Positions 39,001 through 44,847 of a stretch of DNA of 64,000 nt are shown here, piece after piece; the stretch's first letter is position 1, and each line of letters opens with the position of its first letter. The notes under the pieces are model-generated. The model was not told the DNA's origin and searched no databases. It saw only the letters and a list, made by a program, of their open reading frames with translations. The DNA comes from Luteibacter aegosomatis. GTDB taxonomy: Bacteria; Pseudomonadota; Gammaproteobacteria; Xanthomonadales; Rhodanobacteraceae. Position numbers and translations under genes: made by a program. The stretch covers positions 2,220,001 through 2,284,000 of the forward strand of contig NZ_CP095740.1 in assembly GCF_023078455.1 (NCBI RefSeq), read 5' to 3'.

Positions 39001-39830
39001 TTACAAGTGATGTGCCCGCGTGGACGTTGACGCAGCAAATGCATGACCAGTACGGCGTGCCAAGCAGCTACAACTTGGGAGTGGGCGCCTACAACACCGC
39101 ATTGACGACCGCGTTGGTGGCCCCGGCGCTGGCGAGCGGGGGAGTCGCGGCCACTCCCGCCTGGATCTCGGAATGGTCACCCATTGCTTCCGTTGGCGGA
39201 GCGACGAGTGGTGTCGGTTACCCTGCCGTTCTGGGAAGTGGACTCCCCGCGGTTACCGGCTGGCTGGGGAATTCGGCACCCGCGCTTTACGGCGGTCAGG
39301 TCGTCACGGCATCGGGAGGCATCCTCGGCCTGACGACGATGACGGGCGTCGACCCGTCGAAATCGGGCAATCTCAGTGCCACCAAGTTCAATACGTCGAG
39401 CACGTCACTCATCGACCTCACGGTTGATGAAAAGATCATCTCCCAGTACGTTCAGTTCAATGGCGACAAGACTGGTGTCACTACGGAGAACCTGATCAAC
39501 ATCATTGCTGATCGCCAAGGACTAAATGTGTTGGATGGCGGCAAGTACGGCAGCAACAATGGCTTCGATCATGTACTCCAAGCGCCTGATGGAACGGTGA
39601 CGATCATCCTGGATTCGAAGCAGATACGAGGTGGCTCCGCGAGCCTTTCGACAGACGCAGGAGTACAACAGCTCTCGGATCGGTGGATCGACAATGTGAT
39701 GGCAAACTTGGATCCATCGTCTGACGCATATAAGGCAATTTCCAAAGCGCAAAAGACGGGGACGCTAGTAAAAGGTGTTGCAGGCGTGGATCGGAACACG
39801 GGTCGGCCGGTTCTTCTCAAGATAAACTAA
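27075..39830 (+). CDS. cdiA: CdiA-type filamentous haemagglutinin exoprotein with C-terminal nuclease-like toxin
   Basis: 4251 residues from an ATG seven bases after GGGGAAAGG. An extended signal peptide (residues 1-40, MTTIKETMVRASGAKVWTVL...VVSWAQ) leads to the TPS secretion domain (NKYQRFDVDKRGVILNNSAG; VIANPYGITCDGCGI). Thousands of residues of FHA-type repeats follow (NTGxLxxxGxL, then AGHDLxLxAST types from about 2800). A pretoxin region about residues 3720-3870 includes HGAVAAAMASMGGGNVGAAVAG and AATQNNWLLHSE, in the position of the VENN motif but with TQNN. The last 150 residues hold GFDHV and IILDSKQ: Asp4165, Asp4180 and Lys4182 fit a PD-(D/E)xK nuclease. It should deliver a nuclease to neighbouring cells on contact. 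Coding bias drops at the 3' end, as is usual for exchanged toxin tips. Confidence 0.9.
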   Translation: MTTIKETMVRASGAKVWTVLRTLAYALALAMVGTPVVSWAQQVPDAAAGAHRPTMDSAANGVPVVDIVAPNAQGVSHNKYQRFDVDKRGVILNNSAGIVRTQLGGYVAGNDNLKGGEASLILNEVTSALPSTLNGYIEVGGKPAAVVIANPYGITCDGCGIINSQRFTLTTGTPVFGGSGSLDAFHVTGGGIAIGSGGLDGSVVDRTDLIARAVQLNGKLWAKQLDVVAGSNDVGYADASVRANVADASRPAVSIDVAALGGMYADKIRLVGTEAGVGVVSSGAIAAQAGDLQLSSAGEVRLGGTAVALNDATLDAAGAVTIDGSVGTQNGNVSLSARGPLTVNGGLIAGGSLAVNAATDVDVYGRLSAGHDLSVYAAGRLRNMGLLYTDRSFDLRTGSLANGGTIYGMGGGYATAAGALTTSAASTLHAGGDLSLDAGTLASLGVVDAGTRLSLSSRGDATLAGAVQGGGDVSLRAAGLLDNAAVAVSGGGFAVQAGSVVNRVGGVVSSGADLATTVAGDLANQGTLYAVGGIAVNAGTLTQAASGQIYGIGGAQVELAGALDNAGSLVGANGLSVTAQGIDSRGELGTQQGDATLFARGDMTLAGDTVVGGALALRAAGMSQKGRLTTGRLDADVSSLDNTGDIYARGDAAVRVAHDAANAGSLYADGSLSLAAEGNLENTGTVHAGSDLAVHASSLDSGKQIDAGRDLAIDAASLHLAGNVQAGRDLSLATVGTLTNEADVVAGRDATVHAGDLINAGSLSTSRDLALTTSGDVNDTGKLYAGRALTLDANALTVGDKASVSAADTVALRLRDALRSTGSVVGANGLTVDAGTIDSSGSLGSTQGSVRLTSSAGDIHLGGTVSAATAFHAQSAQDVLLDGTLTANAVDLVAARTMTLAGALHATGDAAIDAGQDLLLAGDTFADGALVARATGGIHQSGTTHAGGDLSLDAATLDGEGTLDAGNDLALHADTATLGGRLQAGRDVRVTAGTLTQAATVVAARDAILGAERFDGRKGGTVSAAHDLTLTVAQDATDAGLLFAGNVLTLGASAFSQSADGRLDGTQGLVVSVDGALDSDGAIVGGNGLSVTAGSLRSGGQLGSTAGDVSLTTTHGDLSLAGTTVSAGRLDATSAGALAQTGAMNAHGATLVSAGDIDLAGDTSVDGALALDAGRDLHNTGSVYATGTLDAHASGDLDNRGDIAAEQDLKARADGSLTQDANGKLQTNGTLTVTASRIDSAGTLAAAHDVGLTSQGDTLLSGTTQAGGALDVQSGGTLTNAGKLLASSALSVEAASIGNTGDLSTDGTLALHAAGAIDNQGTVYAGKALGIGAGGFTQGASAQLSGADTVTIDVSGAMANAGKLVAARTLDVKAGSLSSTGTLGTQQGDMHLLARQGDLTLGGTVASAADLDARATGAIRQSGQLAAHGLTLHADGDLAVQGDIAAKTATLSSGATLSQAGTVSADDISLDGVTVSHAGRTLSAGDLRVHGATVDVAGTLAAGVKADGTLDTTGDLRVLADGALTAHGSLLAGNMLDAQANALDLSYGTQRAGGNAGLLARTGNIDHTAADLGAGGSLTVQAAGALLNRGVDGRDARMQANALLLTAASIDNTRGKLLQSGSSVLVLRTAGTIDNTGGTIVNNGSDLTLHGSRVVNTGGSVQLAGNGLLDVGADQDVDNRQGTLASNGTTRVVATTALANDGGLINAHGNTTVSASSLSNTANGAISGATLGVTVANGLNNTGGLLQATGGNLGVTAANLSNGGGTIQSAAGATTLGVGGTLDNGNGTIAAGGGTTLTTARLINAGAISGAQLNVQATDTVANTGRLQSLGALDLRATNGLNNNGGRIEANGATTLASASISNIGGRIANASAALTQVTSGGGIDNRSGTLGGQGDVSLSGTAISNAQGGTLVAANNLTLGTGQLDNGGGTVYAGNTFNFVNAGASASNVNGKITAGRQLNLTLFGFDNSGGTVQAGIDGVGGVGNVMLDIRNLVGQGTIVANNTLGMHLVGDYVQAAGSSIKATGGFSLAVDGQFTNNGSIQAVNGLTISAAGITNNAGALLNSANTQLVTGGTVTNAGSIQGNTVGITAGVVNNTGSIMGGNVTLQAGTVINGADFGQSIGNPDYQSGTIAATNSVDIYTSHLVNRDAQIFSLGNINVAGAGRNGQGLFDTRAGLIDNISGSIQAQGSILLAANQINNVRRVLSTTSRTLSAEESAASQPLPITDYKHAINKVQEYETWTEYHTLDETVVNAASAQSQIVAGGNISLYGSVKNNTSTIAANGFLAVNQQGAGGGTGMVAGNENVSNESLAAGRTIQKVAVTHHMGCGTDLSLCDNAGGEQENYSYRPDTNPSDLMHDNYTALGAVMSGAAGVAIGGLNVSNGGVTPDGRSVGNTRLDPNAQAIGLSSVNKGNAQGATGLPQGAQVDPATGHAPQVLGGAGQPLAGVTLPTGGIYSVRGGQGSDGSAVDGPAAGGQIVAASAGERSTVGGVDAGTLSAGATGASARNVGLLGNAYLTALLGHAPSGNYLIETNARFADYSQFISSDYLLDKLGVDPARTMMRLGDGFYEQQLVVNQVTQLTGRAYLSDYGSGLDEYQALMNNGAHAAQAMNLSVGVALTADQVSALTQDIVWMVQQNVDGHDVLVPVVYLASGNLGLTAQGAVIAGKDVSIDASGTLSNDGTIRGQNSTLLTAKDLLNSGRISSDGLTAISATGNITNLNGRIDGAGVSLVAGGDIRSENVGGLIGSGLAPASITATQGLQINAGHDLSLDHTTVNSGGDALLTAGHDLTLAGKGVTTGGSLALAAGHDVTLASSTVTTQPSRWTTGTRAEGVTLDAGKDLSVVAGNDLNLSVSTLKAGGDAALQAGHDLTLGAQQTGTRWTTQTQGSSVTAGGSLSMQAGHDLSAQAATVKAGGDMALLAGHDLSLTASTDGTSTKVTHQVTGLEAGGNLAVAAGNNALLEGTTIKAGGTAALQAGNDLTLTTVTDSSTTTASWKEGKKHITQTTTDETVRGVVVDAGKGVQLAAGHDATLNATTVSTAGDITVAAGHDLILGTADESHEVVTDTKKKKSGLLSSKTTTTHDDVSQTIAVGTMLDGDNVKLVAGNDLTATAAQVKATGDIAVSAGHDVNLLAGDDVYDETHDRTTKRSGMTRGLMPTDYNYQTQSRANADRSEDHVATGTVLSGDSVTVRAGHNVTTEAAQIAGTHDVTLAAGNDLNIGTAVSTHAEGHKQSVSTSGFIQNGLSVTIGNQKQKGALDVTQVDATGSLIGSTDGKVTMSAGQDVHITGSDIISHTGTTIVGQNVTIDPGLGTVDTRQTQSIHSGGINVGLTGGMATAAQTAYASAHRASQVDDDRLKVLYAAQAGYGVYDAVSDKDGSPQSSDNGMSVRVGLGASTASSHSTTHDDTTGASTIRSDGNVTIAATNGNLNVIGSQIDGKNVSLGATGDLNLLSQAESHTQKSGSANASGEIGLSVGSQTGIYVTASVGKGIAHGNGTTHANTSVNASDTLSLVSGNDTNILGAQAKGETVVASIGGDLNIASQQATNDYASQYWQVGGTYVYGYGSQINIAVGKTTSNYKSVDEVSGIGAGSGGYNVFVGGNTDLKGGVIASSADAAKNAFSTGTLTFSDIQNKADYQSFSGGISVGSGAGFSGSMSVPQSKDSSSTTKAGIAAGTIDVRNQPGIDLTGLDRNPDIDAGGLKPIFDEKKVAERQELSQVAGQVGFRAAGDVGEYFGLKEGSPEKIALHGAVAAAMASMGGGNVGAAVAGSTANQLAINALAQSLQDSGYVPGTAEFASLMKLGSAAIGLAAGGTTGGVVAEAATQNNWLLHSEVEQADRERAACGADQACKDAVTARMEKLNMERDYEREQFGNNYFLDIVKQYGVLTEEDKADAAKAYYAQYGIKPGDSIVPEYGPANELSYQWRQFVDGFNDSSKAVGAKLDHYQEHPVEIPGAIAGAIYDGVTHTATNVSEYVTSDVPAWTLTQQMHDQYGVPSSYNLGVGAYNTALTTALVAPALASGGVAATPAWISEWSPIASVGGATSGVGYPAVLGSGLPAVTGWLGNSAPALYGGQVVTASGGILGLTTMTGVDPSKSGNLSATKFNTSSTSLIDLTVDEKIISQYVQFNGDKTGVTTENLINIIADRQGLNVLDGGKYGSNNGFDHVLQAPDGTVTIILDSKQIRGGSASLSTDAGVQQLSDRWIDNVMANLDPSSDAYKAISKAQKTGTLVKGVAGVDRNTGRPVLLKIN

Positions 39831-39840
39831 AGGAACGCTG

Positions 39841-40632
39841 ATGACTGCTGCAGATGATCGCATTCGGCATGTTAAAGCTCACGCCGCGAGCGAATTCAAC
39901 AAGGAGATGAACGAAGAGTGTATCCAGGGCTTGCTGACCGGAACCGGGAGTCGTGGCGGGTGCCTCGCCGGCCTGGAGCGTTACGCCAACGTTATGGCAA
40001 TTTACTCCTGGTTTGTAGAGGACGATATCGACGAAACCAGAAATTGGTTTTTCACGATGGCAAGGTTACAGTTGGCTAGAATCGTGGGCGTGCCCGTTTC
40101 GGAACAACGCCATTTATTCTCTTTTTTTTCCGGGTCGAATGTTGTGTTCTCGAACTCTCCATCCACCATGTTGGAAGTCGGAAAGGTTCTAGGATCGCTA
40201 TATAGTCATCCTGACAACGTTCCGTTGATTCGGGTTCTTTCTGAGCAGGCGGCTTTCATTCTTGAGGGGAATATCGAAAAGGCTAGAGATGCGCTGAATC
40301 GTTCGATTGACCGTGCATCGCTTGACGATAGCAAGTATGCTGCGGATCTTTCTGTATTCATCAATCTTCATCATGGCGATGATGAAGCATTGCATAGCAG
40401 CATTATAAAGCTATGTGACCTTGGTGACGAACGCTTGGAGTTGGAAAGTGGCTTTACAAAGTCGCTCATGAACACGCCGGCAACGGTTTATGCGAAGCTC
40501 TGCCTGATGGCAGGCAGACACATAGACGTTCGGCATTCCATGATTCCTGCCGCGTGGCTGATGAATGACCCAGAAGTAAAGCCCGTTTTCAACTTTCCGC
40601 AACTAAACGGGGTTGTCTTTACCAAGAGTTAG
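39841..40632 (+). CDS. cdiI: Candidate CDI immunity protein, copy 1
   Basis: 263 residues, beginning ten bases after the cdiA stop with AAGGAA before the ATG. No signal peptide or membrane segment; probably a cytosolic helical protein. It has GGCLAGLERYANVMAIYSWFVEDDIDETRNWFF near the N-terminus and ELESGFTKSLMNTPATVYAKLCLMAGR with MIPAAWL near the C-terminus. Position directly after cdiA, AT-richer codon use than the flanks, and a paralog at 41029 all suit an immunity protein that neutralises the nuclease tip. I do not assign a specific Imm family. The overall identity to the second copy is moderate, with the C-terminal block best conserved. Confidence 0.75.
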   Translation: MTAADDRIRHVKAHAASEFNKEMNEECIQGLLTGTGSRGGCLAGLERYANVMAIYSWFVEDDIDETRNWFFTMARLQLARIVGVPVSEQRHLFSFFSGSNVVFSNSPSTMLEVGKVLGSLYSHPDNVPLIRVLSEQAAFILEGNIEKARDALNRSIDRASLDDSKYAADLSVFINLHHGDDEALHSSIIKLCDLGDERLELESGFTKSLMNTPATVYAKLCLMAGRHIDVRHSMIPAAWLMNDPEVKPVFNFPQLNGVVFTKS

Positions 40633-41028
40633 ATTGCCACGTGACTTGCTTGAAAAACGGGTGGCGCTATGCCTTCAAGGGTGCCATATCAGCAGCGCTT
40701 AGATGAGCTTCGCCATTGTTCGAAGGTCGAAGGAGATGCGCTTCGGGAAGCTCGTGGGCCCGCGTGGTCTTCGGATATCGCATAGCCTTATGTTTCTCAA
40801 CCTTGCGTTGTGAATCGGAGGATGGCATGTCCCACAGCCTGCCTCCACTTCTTGGGAAATGGCACCACGCAACTCTCTGCAAAATGCTTCGCAGGCGCGC
40901 GGTGCCCATTCTCAGAAGGTATGGCAGGGCAACTCGGTACACGTCCGGCGTCACCTCTCGTGAGAGAGGCCTGGCGGCAGGGCACTTGGTTTGGCCAGAT
41001 TGGCCTAGGACGTTAATCGGTCAATGCT
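40633..41028. other. Gene-poor gap between the two immunity paralogs
   Basis: 396 bases with no convincing gene. A 38-codon frame (ATG 40669 to stop 40785) and overlapping frames of about 60-110 codons on both strands occur, but none has a ribosome binding site or recognisable motif. Decayed remains of a toxin tip between two immunity genes are plausible, as in other CDI loci, but I see no direct homology to the intact toxin. Confidence 0.4.
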
Positions 41029-41820
41029 ATGAAATTAGCTGAAAAGCGAATTAGACATCTTGAAAAATATGTAAATAGCCAAGCCACCATCAGTATGAAT
41101 GAGCTTGCGATCGATAACTTGGTTGTCGGTAGAGGAAGCCTTGGCGGCTCACTGGATTCGCTTGAAAGCTATTCGCGTGCCATGGCCATGTACTCGTGGT
41201 TCGTGGAGACCGACATCGATAGCTGCCGAGACTGGTTCTACACATCCGCCATACTTCAAGCGGAACGGAGCAGCATGATAGGTGCCGAACATCGACATGA
41301 GGTGTTTTCTTTCATTGACGCATCTTCTGCAGCTTTCTCAAATTCTCGGATTGCTCGCTATCAGGCGAGCAATCTTCTGCAATCTTTGTACAGTGGTTTC
41401 AATGATCGGTGGGAACTTAATTTCATTTCCAGGCAAATTGGACTGATTTTTCTCGGTGAACTGGGTAACGCAGAGAGATCTGCGCAGGACGCGCGACGGA
41501 GGTTGGTTCTGAAGAACGGGCCACTGTCAACTGATGTCCAAGTTTTCTTCGACATGTTCTTCGGCGAGAAAGAGCGCTTAGTGGTTGGCATTGAGGAGCT
41601 ATGCCGCCGCGGGAATGAAGCGGTCGAGCTTGAAAGCGGTTTCACCGAGGGTCTGATGAGCACTCCAGCGACTTTGTACGCGAAGCTTTGTCATCTTGTT
41701 GGGCGAGAGGTGAAGATCGCTAACTCGTTGGTGCCAGCAGCTTGGTTGGGCGGTGATGACTTCGAGCGAACCTTTAAATTTCCTGGCCTCGAGGAGGCTC
41801 TCTCGCTTTTGAAAACCTGA
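41029..41820 (+). CDS. Candidate immunity protein, paralog of the 39841 gene
   Basis: 263 residues, the same length as the copy at 39841. Shared segments are GSLGGSLDSLESYSRAMAMYSWFVETDIDSCRDWFY, VELESGFTEGLMSTPATLYAKLCHLVGR and SLVPAAWL. The ATG is preceded by no strong Shine-Dalgarno sequence, so translation may be weak. The base composition is lower in GC than the glycan and polysaccharide regions. It could protect against a related toxin variant carried by other strains (an orphan immunity gene) or be a duplication. Cytosolic, by lack of export signals. Confidence 0.7.
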   Translation: MKLAEKRIRHLEKYVNSQATISMNELAIDNLVVGRGSLGGSLDSLESYSRAMAMYSWFVETDIDSCRDWFYTSAILQAERSSMIGAEHRHEVFSFIDASSAAFSNSRIARYQASNLLQSLYSGFNDRWELNFISRQIGLIFLGELGNAERSAQDARRRLVLKNGPLSTDVQVFFDMFFGEKERLVVGIEELCRRGNEAVELESGFTEGLMSTPATLYAKLCHLVGREVKIANSLVPAAWLGGDDFERTFKFPGLEEALSLLKT

Positions 41821-42073
41821 GGGCTGGCGGCTAGGTTTGGCCGGGCTCCCAAGTTGCCTCCTCAACTGAATGGCATCGTCTTTTAAAGCGAAAGGCGAAA
41901 GTCCGATCTTTCCACGGAAAGACGGGGATTGGGCGTTAGGAAGCACTTTCCGAGGAACGGATCATCGGCTTCTGCGTGAGGCCGAAGCCGGCACAGCAGA
42001 GCAGGATCTAGCCGCAGTGAGCGGGATGTTTCTTCTGATAGGACGACGGACGATGCCGAGAAGGACTGGTTCG

Positions 42074-42517
42074 ATGGTAGGCAGCGGTAACATGCGCCTG
42101 AAGCGTCAGATCATCCTCCTGGCATGCGGAGGTATGGCAGCCGCATCGATCGCCTTGGCTATGATCGTCGCCTCCGGACATGTGGCGCAGGAGTGGATGA
42201 GTCTGGTTGCGTTCTTCCTGATCGGAATGATCGTGACCACGGTGATCGGGCTGCCCTTGCTGTACGTCGTGGATCGTTGGTTCCATTTTACAGGTCGATA
42301 CATCGTTGGTGGCGCGTTGTACGGGGATATTTTCTGGATCCTGCTTGACGCTCCGATCTTCCCAAGCGACTGGCATACGTTTTCGACGAGGTGGTTCTGG
42401 TTTGACTATGCGCCTCCAAGAATTGCACTGTTCACGACATTCGGAGCGGTCTTCGGCGTTGTCTACACGTGCGTTCTTATGGTGCTGGAAAGAAGTACAA
42501 ACGATCACGAAGTTTGA
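42074..42517 (+). CDS. Small inner-membrane protein in the CDI island, function unknown
   Basis: 147 residues from ATG 42074, eight bases after AAGGA; an internal ATG at 42092 is an alternative. Four hydrophobic segments can be drawn: ILLACGGMAAASIALAMIVA, MSLVAFFLIGMIVTTVIGLPLLYVV, the YIVGGALYGDIFWILL region, and IALFTTFGAVFGVVYTCVLMVL. No family is recognised. In CDI islands small multi-pass proteins can be immunity factors against pore-forming toxins; that is a guess from location. The 250 bases before it hold no supported gene. Confidence 0.6.
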   Translation: MVGSGNMRLKRQIILLACGGMAAASIALAMIVASGHVAQEWMSLVAFFLIGMIVTTVIGLPLLYVVDRWFHFTGRYIVGGALYGDIFWILLDAPIFPSDWHTFSTRWFWFDYAPPRIALFTTFGAVFGVVYTCVLMVLERSTNDHEV

Positions 42518-42592
42518 CGAACAGCGGCGCCATCGTCCAAGGGAAGCGGTTACGGGAGTCAAGGGGAGGTCGTCTGCGCAATAGATTATACG

Positions 42593-42766
42593 GTGGGCGT
42601 GGAGGCGTCAGATCTGGATCAACCTTTCTACTCTGCTGAGAAATCGGGCTTCGATATCGGAAGGCTGATTTGTGATGTTGTAAGTAGCTCGCCCTCCAGC
42701 GAGATCGACTACTTGTATGGTCAGATGCGAAATAGCGCGTTCGAGCTGAAACCAGGATACAGGTAG
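42593..42766 (+). pseudogene. Short coding-like remnant in the CDI island
   Basis: A GTG-initiated frame of 57 codons reads VGVEASDLDQPFYSAEKSGF and continues to a stop after KPGYR. The frame is also open upstream of the GTG without a start. The composition (acidic, IDYLYGQMRNSAFEL) looks like part of a small soluble protein such as an immunity protein, but there is no ribosome binding site and the following 140 bases have stops in all frames. A truncated gene is likely. The rest of 42518-42907 holds nothing I can support. Confidence 0.35.
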
Positions 42767-42907
42767 AGGAAATTGACGCACGAGCTTCTCAACGGCAGAT
42801 ATGCTCCGGTACGTTGACGCCGATCAGCGAGCGCTTGGCTTGGACATGAAGGTGCTCTCTTTCAAGCAGGGGATGGTCTTGACGTTGCGCATGCGAGGAC
42901 AACTAGG

Positions 42908-43189
42908 ATGCATGACATGTTCGATGGGTTCTGGTCCGGCCTGATAGGTGCCCTTCTTTCGACGAGAAGAGGTGGTCCTCCAACACCGGCCGTATATCTG
43001 GTGGCGTTCCTAGTAGGGGCACTTTCGGCAATCATCATTCTTTTCATATCTATTGCATGGGACGTAGGGCTCGCTAAGGCCTTCTCCTTGATAATTGATA
43101 AATTTATAAGTCCGGTGTCACTGCTGGTTCCGCTGTTAGGCGGGCTTATGGCTACCTCCGTATTCTGGTTTCCAAACAGTGATAAGTAG
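42908..43189 (+). CDS. Small membrane protein in the CDI island, function unknown
   Basis: 93 residues. Three hydrophobic segments (VYLVAFLVGALSAIIILFIS, a FSLIIDKFISPV region, and LLVPLLGGLMATSVFWF) suggest a two- or three-pass inner-membrane protein. Upstream sequence has AGGA only weakly spaced; the start could also be the ATG four codons in. It lies between the 42.6 kb remnant and the displaced CdiA fragment. A role as orphan immunity to a membrane-active toxin is possible but unproven. Confidence 0.5.
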   Translation: MHDMFDGFWSGLIGALLSTRRGGPPTPAVYLVAFLVGALSAIIILFISIAWDVGLAKAFSLIIDKFISPVSLLVPLLGGLMATSVFWFPNSDK

Positions 43190-43256
43190 GGAAGTAAGCC
43201 AGGCTGCCTGGGGGAGGGCGTCTCAACGGGCAGATGCATCGCCGTAGTGGCTGGCC

Positions 43257-43545
43257 AGGACGTGACGCTAGCCTACCTGCGAGGTACGGCGGAGTTCGCT
43301 TCGTTGATAAAGCTAGGCAGCGCCGCGATCGGGCTTGTCGTGGGCGGTACGACGGGCGGTGTCGTCGCCGAAGCGGCCGCGCGGAAAAACTGGCTGAAGT
43401 ACAGCGAAGTGAAACAGGCCGAAATCGAGCGCGCTGCTTGCGGGGCGGTCCAGGCGTGCAATGATAAGGTTACCGCGCGCATGGAGAGGTTGGGTTTTGT
43501 GCCGGACTACGAGCGCGAACAGTTCGGAAACAATTATTTCTTGAT
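43257..43545 (+). pseudogene. Displaced CdiA pretoxin fragment lacking start and toxin
   Basis: Translation matches the pretoxin segment of the intact exoprotein: RGTAEFASLIKLGSAAIGL, GGTTGGVVAEAAARKNWL, SEVKQAEIERAACGAVQACN and DYEREQFGNNYF align with residues about 3790-3875 of CdiA. At the DNA level long stretches are identical (for example GGCGGAGTTCGCTTCGTTGA). Homology ends at NNYF; what follows runs antisense through the next gene and is not a toxin. It has no start codon or secretion signals, so it is not expressed alone. Such orphan pieces can recombine with the intact gene and swap toxin tips. Confidence 0.85.
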
Positions 43546-43660
43546 GTCGCCCGACACTCGCAGTTCGTCGAAGAGCTGCCGGACCATATCGGACGGTCTG
43601 AGGACGAGTGAGCAATCCCTACACGGTCCATACAAACCCCGCGTGCTCATCGACCGAACC

Positions 43661-44095
43661 TCAGAACCATTTCCACCAAGGTCGCTTTGGAACAGGCGAA
43701 TCGGGCGGAATGTCGTGTTGGCTGAAGTCGTCGGTAGCGACCATGTCGACGTCTGCATCGTATTCCTCGTCATCGTCGCCCACCACCCTTGCGCCGAGCA
43801 CCTGGGCGATTTGGAACATTTTTCGGAGGATTTCGTTGTCCGGGTTCTTGGCGACGATCCCGCTGAAGTCGAGCCAGATCCATGACGTGTTTTCTTTGGA
43901 ATAGGCCGTCCAGACAGCCATTCCTTCGTTCTTTACCCGTAGCACGGCTCCATTACCCAACGTCGTCTCGGCATAGCCGTCAAGGCGGAGCTCGGGATCG
44001 GAGGCGATGTAAGCTTTCCATTCCTCCATGGAAATGGTCGGGCCTTCGTCATCGAACCAGTGCGTTTTGCGAGTGATGTGGATGTCGTAGCCCAC
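43661..44095 (-). CDS. Small acidic cytosolic protein, possible immunity protein
   Basis: 144 residues starting MGYDIHITRKTHWFDDEGPTI, a start found in a widespread family of uncharacterised small bacterial proteins. It has no export signal or membrane segment. The C-terminal part is strongly acidic (VVGDDDEEYDADVDMVATDD) and ends PKRPWWKWF. High acidity suits an inhibitor of a nucleic-acid-binding toxin, and the gene lies just past the displaced CdiA fragment but in the opposite orientation. The immunity role is inference only. Confidence 0.6.
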   Translation of the reverse strand: MGYDIHITRKTHWFDDEGPTISMEEWKAYIASDPELRLDGYAETTLGNGAVLRVKNEGMAVWTAYSKENTSWIWLDFSGIVAKNPDNEILRKMFQIAQVLGARVVGDDDEEYDADVDMVATDDFSQHDIPPDSPVPKRPWWKWF

Positions 44096-44152
44096 GATGT
44101 TCCTTCTGTTCGTCTGCTCGGGGTGCCGGTCACGAAGCGCGCCCGTCGAGAG

Positions 44153-44767
44153 TCATGGTTCCGGGATTTTTGCGCATCGATTCAAGTCCCTGCGCGCGAA
44201 GTCGAGCCAGGGTCTGCGAACATGAAACAGCACATAGGATTCGGGAGCCCTGTTGGTGCTGCCCGGATCGCGCTGTTCGTGCGATACCACCCACACGTCG
44301 TCGCCACGGGCATAAACCGCGTCGGTCACGTTAAAGGCCTTTGACTGCCAGGCATCGAAGTCCGCTTCCGGGGTGACCGGGGATGCGATCTTGCCCAAGG
44401 CCGAGCGCAGGGCTTCGAGGGACGCATCGGATCGAGGGAGCCCAACGACGTGCGACACGACGGTCGACTTGCTGTCCAGAATGTCTACCATGGATAAGGC
44501 GACGGGCTGCCCGGCAATGGTGCAAAGGCCGCCCGGGGACGTGGCGAACTGCGTAAAGGTAGACGTCTCGTAGTCACATCGTTCGTCGATGGGCCCTCGT
44601 TCCTTCGGTCGTCGGGATTGAAAGGATGGCATCGCACCCAGCTTCGCGACGAAAGCGTCCGGTGGCATGTTCAGGGACAGCGTCAACGGACAATCCTCGG
44701 CCGCAACGATCCCGGTGACCGAAAACAGTCCGATTGCCGTCGCCACCGAAAACAATAAAGCGCGCAT
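44153..44767 (-). CDS. Secreted protein of unknown function
   Basis: 204 residues with a signal peptide MRALLFSVATAIGLFSVTGIVAA. The mature protein begins EDCPLTLSLNMPPDAFVAKLG and has four Cys (DCPL, ERCDYE, GLCTIAG, NRCAKIP), which could form two disulfides. No known domain is recognised. It ends EP and lies 57 bases from the acidic-protein gene on the same strand. A periplasmic location is expected. Confidence 0.6.
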   Translation of the reverse strand: MRALLFSVATAIGLFSVTGIVAAEDCPLTLSLNMPPDAFVAKLGAMPSFQSRRPKERGPIDERCDYETSTFTQFATSPGGLCTIAGQPVALSMVDILDSKSTVVSHVVGLPRSDASLEALRSALGKIASPVTPEADFDAWQSKAFNVTDAVYARGDDVWVVSHEQRDPGSTNRAPESYVLFHVRRPWLDFARRDLNRCAKIPEP

Positions 44768-44847
44768 AGTGACTCCAGATGGCCAGAGAGCCCCTCTCCC
44801 CAGCGATGTCGGTCATGTTCGCTTGTTGCTTTTCGACTGGCAATAGC

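Noticed and set aside
27075..39830. Simple adhesin/haemagglutinin or haemolysin without toxin
   Set aside because: Pretoxin region, nuclease-like tip, adjacent immunity-like genes and an orphan pretoxin fragment favour a CDI-type exoprotein.
40633..41028. Integron-type attC or intron in the immunity gap
   Set aside because: Some GTTA-type ends and imperfect inverted segments are visible, but no paired core sites that meet the attC pattern and no intron domain V were found.
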